Source: a virus. Taken from it: DNA of 44,278 nucleotides. Below the pieces are notes generated by a model. That model saw only the letters and a list, made by a program, of their open reading frames with translations, searched no databases and had not been told where the DNA came from. Shown piece after piece: positions 40,427-44,278 of the stretch (the first letter of the stretch is position 1; each line of letters begins with the position of its first letter). The translations under genes were made by a program, and so were the position numbers. The stretch covers positions 1 through 44,278 of IMG/VR virus record IMGVR_UViG_3300028391_000005; one strand, given 5' to 3'.

Positions 40427-42241
40427 ATGAAGAAACCAACATTGTGGATAGCAGGAATAGCCAGAGGACATAACGGAGGAGTATGTTTACTTCAAGACGG
40501 AGAAGTAGTATTTTCTATTGAAGAAGAACGTTTAAGTAGACACAAGTATGACGGAGGTCCGTATGCATCTATGATGAAAATACTTGATTATACTGACAAG
40601 TTAGATTATATTTGTATTGCACATACACAAAGTTTAGAAGCAACAGCAGGTCAAGTTGACTTTACAGGAGACGATGTTTATACAGGTATTGCACGTAAGT
40701 TAGGACTTATTGATAGAGATCCTAAGTTACTTCCTAAACACCCACAAGTAATTGACCTAAGTTATTTTCATCACAAACTACATGCTGGATTAAGTTTTTA
40801 TAATTCAGGATTTGATACTGCAACAGCAGTTATCGTAGATGGTGCTGGAACTTTCTTTACTGCAAACATGGGCGGTGATCCTAACAATCCAACTACACTT
40901 TGGGAAACAGAAAGCATTTACACTTGTGAATATCCTGCAACTATTAAAACAGTGTACAAACATTTAGGTACTTATGGTCCACTTGTTGGTGCTGAATATC
41001 CAAAGTTTAACGCAGACTTTTTCGGTGAAGGTGACGGAACTATACCTGAAATTGTTATTAGTGAAACAGCAGGTATTGTAAAAACATATGAAGCAGTAAC
41101 TGAATACTGTGGCTTTAGTTTTATTGAAGCAGGTAAAACTATGGGACTATTTCCATATGGTAAAGAAAACAATAATATTCCTAAATTGTTTACAGAAGAT
41201 TTAACAAATCCGTTATCAAATAGAAATGTAATTATTCCAACATACCCTAATGGTGCTTATGTTAATAAAAACTTTATTGAAGAAACAAGAGACCGTCAAG
41301 GTCAAGAAGAAGATGTTACAAAATTAGATAACAGAAGAGACATGGCGTATGCTGTGCAAACACAAACGCAAAAACAAGTTGCTGACTTAATTAGAAAAGC
41401 AGTTAAGATGACTGGTAATAAGAATATTGTTCTTAGTGGTGGTTATGGATTAAACTGTGTTGCAAATTATTGGTACTTAGAAGAACTAAAAGACGAAGGC
41501 ATTAATTTATATGTTGAGCCTGTTAGTAATGACGCTGGTACGGCAATGGGTGCGGCAATGATTCAGCATAGACTTATTACAAACGACAGCAGTAGACACG
41601 AAGCAGTTGATACATTATACAACGGACCACATTATCATTATACTGACGAAGAAATTAGCATTATAGCAGAGAAGCATGAAGCAGAAGTATTTGATACTTC
41701 AGATGGATATATTGTTGATTTAATCTCTGATAAGAATATTGTTGCTGTATTCCAAGGTCAAAGTGAGAACGGTCCACGTGCTTTAGGTAATAGAAGTTTC
41801 TTATATGATCCAACAGATCCAGATGGTAAGGATCATGTAAACAAAGTAAAACGCAGAGAATATTTCAGACCATTTGCTGGAACTATTCTTGAAGAAGATG
41901 TACATGAATGGTTTGACTTACGCGGTATGAAAAGTTCACCTACAATGATGTATGCTGTAAACTGTCAACCAGGCATTGAACAAAAGATTCCTGCTATTAT
42001 ACACGTAGACGGAACTTGTCGTATACAAACGGTGAACGAAAAGCAGAACAAAAACTACTACAATTTAATTAAAGCATTTAAAGAAAAAACAGGTGTTCCT
42101 ATGGTGTTTAACACAAGTTTTAATTTAGGTGGTGAACCTTTAGTTGAAACATTGGATGATGCTGTACGTACACTTGCTAAATCCGACGTAGAATACCTAT
42201 ATTTGCCCGAATATTCTAAACTTATTACAGTCAAAAATTAA
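40427..42241 (+). CDS. O-carbamoyltransferase (NodU/TobZ/CmcH family)
   Basis: The enzyme makes carbamoyl-adenylate from carbamoyl phosphate and ATP, then moves the carbamoyl group to a sugar or similar hydroxyl. The 604 residues have the two expected domains. The N-terminal Kae1-like domain has GIARGHNGGVCLLQDGEVV (10-28), metal ligands His115 and His119 (YFHHKLHAG) and Asp138 (VIVDGAG), and NIVLSGGYGLNCVAN (333-347). The C-terminal YrdC-like domain has FQGQSENGPRALGNRSFL (442-459), KRREYFRPFAG, HVDGTCRIQTV and VFNTSFNLGGEPLV (560-573). Length and all main motifs are normal, so it should be active. It is the last gene of the cassette. Carbamoyltransferases are known in some T4-like marine phages; the target is unknown here. 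Confidence 0.93.
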   Translation: MKKPTLWIAGIARGHNGGVCLLQDGEVVFSIEEERLSRHKYDGGPYASMMKILDYTDKLDYICIAHTQSLEATAGQVDFTGDDVYTGIARKLGLIDRDPKLLPKHPQVIDLSYFHHKLHAGLSFYNSGFDTATAVIVDGAGTFFTANMGGDPNNPTTLWETESIYTCEYPATIKTVYKHLGTYGPLVGAEYPKFNADFFGEGDGTIPEIVISETAGIVKTYEAVTEYCGFSFIEAGKTMGLFPYGKENNNIPKLFTEDLTNPLSNRNVIIPTYPNGAYVNKNFIEETRDRQGQEEDVTKLDNRRDMAYAVQTQTQKQVADLIRKAVKMTGNKNIVLSGGYGLNCVANYWYLEELKDEGINLYVEPVSNDAGTAMGAAMIQHRLITNDSSRHEAVDTLYNGPHYHYTDEEISIIAEKHEAEVFDTSDGYIVDLISDKNIVAVFQGQSENGPRALGNRSFLYDPTDPDGKDHVNKVKRREYFRPFAGTILEEDVHEWFDLRGMKSSPTMMYAVNCQPGIEQKIPAIIHVDGTCRIQTVNEKQNKNYYNLIKAFKEKTGVPMVFNTSFNLGGEPLVETLDDAVRTLAKSDVEYLYLPEYSKLITVKN

Positions 42242-42253
42242 ATCTTCTTAAGC

Positions 42254-42261
42254 GATAAATA
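42254..42261 (+). promoter_or_regulatory. Late-promoter-like box GATAAATA
   Basis: GATAAATA lies 12 bases after the carbamoyltransferase stop and is followed by a clear ribosome site (AAAGAGGA) before ATG 42279. It restarts structural gene expression after the enzyme cassette. Confidence 0.65.
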
Positions 42262-42278
42262 TACTAAAGAGGACTATT

Positions 42279-42698
42279 ATGTTTGATATTGGTAAATTTT
42301 TCGGTAAAGGCTTAAAGAACACAGTACTAATGAAAAACGGTACTAATTTAAGTTATCACGGACCATGGAAGAAAATCACAGAAGATACACTGCTTGACAG
42401 ATGGCTTGTAGGTGATTTTTGTGCGGCAGAATACACTATTGTTGCTGATCTAAGCACATTTCAAAAAGAGATTGTTAAGTGTTTAGTAGTTGCTGGTCCA
42501 AGCACAGCAGAATTAGTTGTATATGGACGTAGCAACTTAGGAAATCAAATTCTTGATGTAACTGCTACAGTTAATGACAGTTACGTAAACATTATTGTTA
42601 ATGCAAAACCATTAGATGATTCAGCACCAGGACGTGGTGCAAAATGTGTATTCAGTGCAAACTATTATCAAACACAAAACGTATTGGTACCTGCATAA
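42279..42698 (+). CDS. Conserved structural protein of marine T4-like phages
   Basis: 139 residues with a charged amphipathic start (MFDIGKFFGKGLKNTVLMKN) and the pattern YHGPWKKITEDTLLDRWLVG (about 26-45), then IVKCLVVAGPSTAELVVYGR, SNLGNQILDVTATVNDSYVN, ending SANYYQTQNVLVPA. I recall this HGPW...DTLLDRWLV family from T4-like marine phages as a virion protein of unknown role. It appears mainly beta after the N-terminal helix. No catalytic residues are evident. It has its own late-promoter-like box and a good ribosome site, and ends 15 bases before the next fibre gene. Confidence 0.75.
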   Translation: MFDIGKFFGKGLKNTVLMKNGTNLSYHGPWKKITEDTLLDRWLVGDFCAAEYTIVADLSTFQKEIVKCLVVAGPSTAELVVYGRSNLGNQILDVTATVNDSYVNIIVNAKPLDDSAPGRGAKCVFSANYYQTQNVLVPA

Positions 42699-42713
42699 TG
42701 AGGAGAATATAGT

Positions 42714-43748
42714 ATGGCTGTAAACTACATACCGTTAGAAGCAGAACACGGATTTAAGAGTCCTGGATTTAGTGTTGATGCTGAAGGTAACGTTACACTT
42801 AAAAGTCTAACATATTCTGTTGTAGAAGAAGAAATTGTTGAAAATAGATTCTACATGAGACAGTCAGGTGAAGGTAATTCATCTGCATTTATTGAGAATA
42901 CAACATACAACACAGGTACACAAATTCCAGCGGAAAACCCTTCATTTAGTTTAGTAAGAGGTACAACGTATTCATTTGATTTAGCAAACTTTCCTTTCTT
43001 AACTTTTAATATTTTTTATGTTGATCCAACTGCACAATCAGCAACATTAATTAATCTTGTTCCTGTTATATTTTATAGCGATGGTTTAAGTTATGTAGAT
43101 CCAAACACCAATGAAACACTAACAGAATTACAAGCACAAGGTAAATCCAATGGGGTTGTAACATTTAAGGTTCCAGCACTTGCACCAGAGACATTATATT
43201 ACGCTACTGGTGACGGTACTATTTACGGAACTATAACTACATCAGATCCAACCATTACAGGTGTGGGTGCATTTAGTAGTTTAAATGTTATCGGTGATGT
43301 TACATTTACAGGTCAAGATGCAGAAATTCAGATTGCTCCACAAGGTGCATATGGTAGTGTAATAATTAACCCTGTAGGACAGGGTACAATGAGCAATATG
43401 TATGTAAATGCATTGACGTTGACTGCTACAGATACAGTAACATTAAGTCCAGTTGATGATAATGTTACAATTACACCAAGCGGAACAGGAGTATTAACAT
43501 TAGATACAGGTGGTATAGGATCAATAAATAACATGTCGATAGGACAAACTACTGCAAGAGATGGTTCGTTCTTAGCGTTGAATGCCTCAAATGGGTTAAA
43601 TAGTACTGTAATAGGAAATGTAACTCCTGCGGACGCAACGTTCACAAAAGCAATAGGACAACAAAGACCGGTGACTGAAAAAGAATTGACAAACAAAGCA
43701 TACGTAGATAGTACAGCAACAGCGTTGGCTATTGCATTAGGAGTTTAA
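42714..43748 (+). CDS. Tail fibre protein with degenerate cupredoxin-like domain
   Basis: 344 residues. After an N-terminal docking part (MAVNYIPLEAEHGFKSPGFS), residues about 60-170 form a beta domain with the cupredoxin frame (FSLVRGTTYSFDLANFPFLT ... VTFKVPALAPETLYYATGDG) in which the Cys-x2-His-x2-Met ligands are absent. The rest is a repeated fibre shaft: 'G.G.fssLnv.GdvtFtG', 'IGQTTARDGSFLALNAS', 'VIGNVTPADATFTKAIGQ'. The C-terminus ends with a 'KeLtNKaYVDStatalAialG' helix, a common fibre trimer end. The ribosome site is GAGGAGAA. The domain order differs from the 19547 fibre, where an intact cupredoxin-like domain is at the C-terminus. Confidence 0.8.
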   Translation: MAVNYIPLEAEHGFKSPGFSVDAEGNVTLKSLTYSVVEEEIVENRFYMRQSGEGNSSAFIENTTYNTGTQIPAENPSFSLVRGTTYSFDLANFPFLTFNIFYVDPTAQSATLINLVPVIFYSDGLSYVDPNTNETLTELQAQGKSNGVVTFKVPALAPETLYYATGDGTIYGTITTSDPTITGVGAFSSLNVIGDVTFTGQDAEIQIAPQGAYGSVIINPVGQGTMSNMYVNALTLTATDTVTLSPVDDNVTITPSGTGVLTLDTGGIGSINNMSIGQTTARDGSFLALNASNGLNSTVIGNVTPADATFTKAIGQQRPVTEKELTNKAYVDSTATALAIALGV

Positions 43749-43753
43749 CGTAA

Positions 43754-44278
43754 ATGGCAAAGACTAAAATTAATGATTATATTTTCCATACAGGAATTCC
43801 TATTAGTGGAAACTATCACCCGAATGCTTACTACCTAATCCAACAAAACGTTGAGTTTCTAAAAGACGAAACTCGTGCTTGGATTAACGATGCAATTACA
43901 AGACAAGTAACAGCAGGTGTTCATACACCAACAAGTGCAACTTACGAACCTACAACAGGTGTAATGACACTTACTATTACAGGTCACCCTTATCAAGTAG
44001 GTGACTATATTAAGTTTGAAGCAGGTGCAATTACTTTTGATCAACAAGCAATTCCTCATTCAACTACTCCTGATATCATTAAAGTTGATGCTGTTCCAGA
44101 TGCAAACACAATTACAATTAACGCAGGTACAAGTACAAATCAATTAGCACACGCATTCCAAAGTGCATCAGCAGATGGTACAAAGAGTGTGATGTATGGT
44201 TACACAAATGACAGTGATGACAAGTGTGAAAGAGATATGGGTTACAACCTTATTGGTGGTGACACTTATAATCCTGTA
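43754..44278 (+). CDS. Fibre-type structural protein, 3' end outside window
   Basis: An open frame of 175 codons runs from the ATG at 43754 to the last base with no stop, so the gene continues beyond the window. The start (MAKTKINDYIFHTGIPISGN, then YHPNAYYLIQQNVEFLKDET) is helical, followed by beta segments (YEPTTGVMTLTITGHPYQVG) that resemble the insert at 22600-22760 in the giant fibre. Near the edge is the pattern CERDMGYNLIGGD, which resembles the 'RRDIGTFVDALIWDL' and 'KRDVRRYIEAIQHDI' inserts of the 27695 fibre. It is therefore likely another large fibre of the same families. It begins 5 bases after the previous stop, and a ribosome site is not obvious. Confidence 0.8.
   Translation, partial: MAKTKINDYIFHTGIPISGNYHPNAYYLIQQNVEFLKDETRAWINDAITRQVTAGVHTPTSATYEPTTGVMTLTITGHPYQVGDYIKFEAGAITFDQQAIPHSTTPDIIKVDAVPDANTITINAGTSTNQLAHAFQSASADGTKSVMYGYTNDSDDKCERDMGYNLIGGDTYNPV

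Overview
This window is part of the late (structural) region of a T4-like contractile-tailed phage. The direct evidence is the ordered head block at 2084-8716: portal gp20, a small gp67-position protein, an acidic gp68-type core protein, prohead protease gp21, scaffold gp22 and major capsid protein gp23, all on the + strand. Base composition is roughly 37-40% G+C by eye. The fibre families (GVLPNDGQGDNLRAG N-terminus, GDFRVG/GNFRVG modules, the YGLRRTD family) are those I associate with marine T4-like phages of cyanobacteria and SAR11. The sequence alone does not fix the host. No integrase, insertion sequence, tRNA or CRISPR array is visible.

Layout. (1) 2-2080: the end of a large tape-measure-like or membrane-active virion protein. 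(2) 2084-8716: the head operon, interrupted by a small glycosyltransferase-like gene (4111-4707) and closed by a strong terminator (8741-8769). (3) 8717-9095: the only long gene-free stretch, with a palindrome, a sigma70-like promoter and about 220 nt of highly structured sequence that looks like a non-coding RNA. (4) 9096-33717: about 25 kb of virion and fibre genes, including two pairs of giant paralogues (950/1236 aa and 2077/1780 aa) built from exchangeable modules: beta-helix, LamG, Asp-box propeller, cupredoxin-like and CBM5/12-like repeats. Small paralogous structural proteins lie between them. (5) 33738-37646: three cysteine- and glycine-rich adhesin-like proteins interleaved with two tail-fibre-chaperone-like proteins. 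(6) 37692-42241: an enzyme cassette of nitrilase fold, GT9-like glycosyltransferase, SGNH hydrolase and NodU/TobZ-type carbamoyltransferase. (7) 42279-44278: more fibre genes, the last cut by the window edge.

How it works together. The head block gives a protease-matured capsid. The remainder is mostly a cell-surface recognition apparatus, with proteins that probably fold or chemically decorate it or its target. Expression appears to be driven by repeated late-promoter-like boxes (consensus near GATAAATA). In four cases the box lies exactly five bases before an ATG, which suggests leaderless late messages.

The most unexpected signal is compositional. Reading the whole window by eye I found no GCAGC or GCTGC (GCWGC). 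Ala-Ala pairs are written GCG-GCN or GCC-GCN although single alanines are mostly GCA or GCT. AGCT is also very rare. This looks like selection against restriction or modification sites and may point to the host's defence enzymes.
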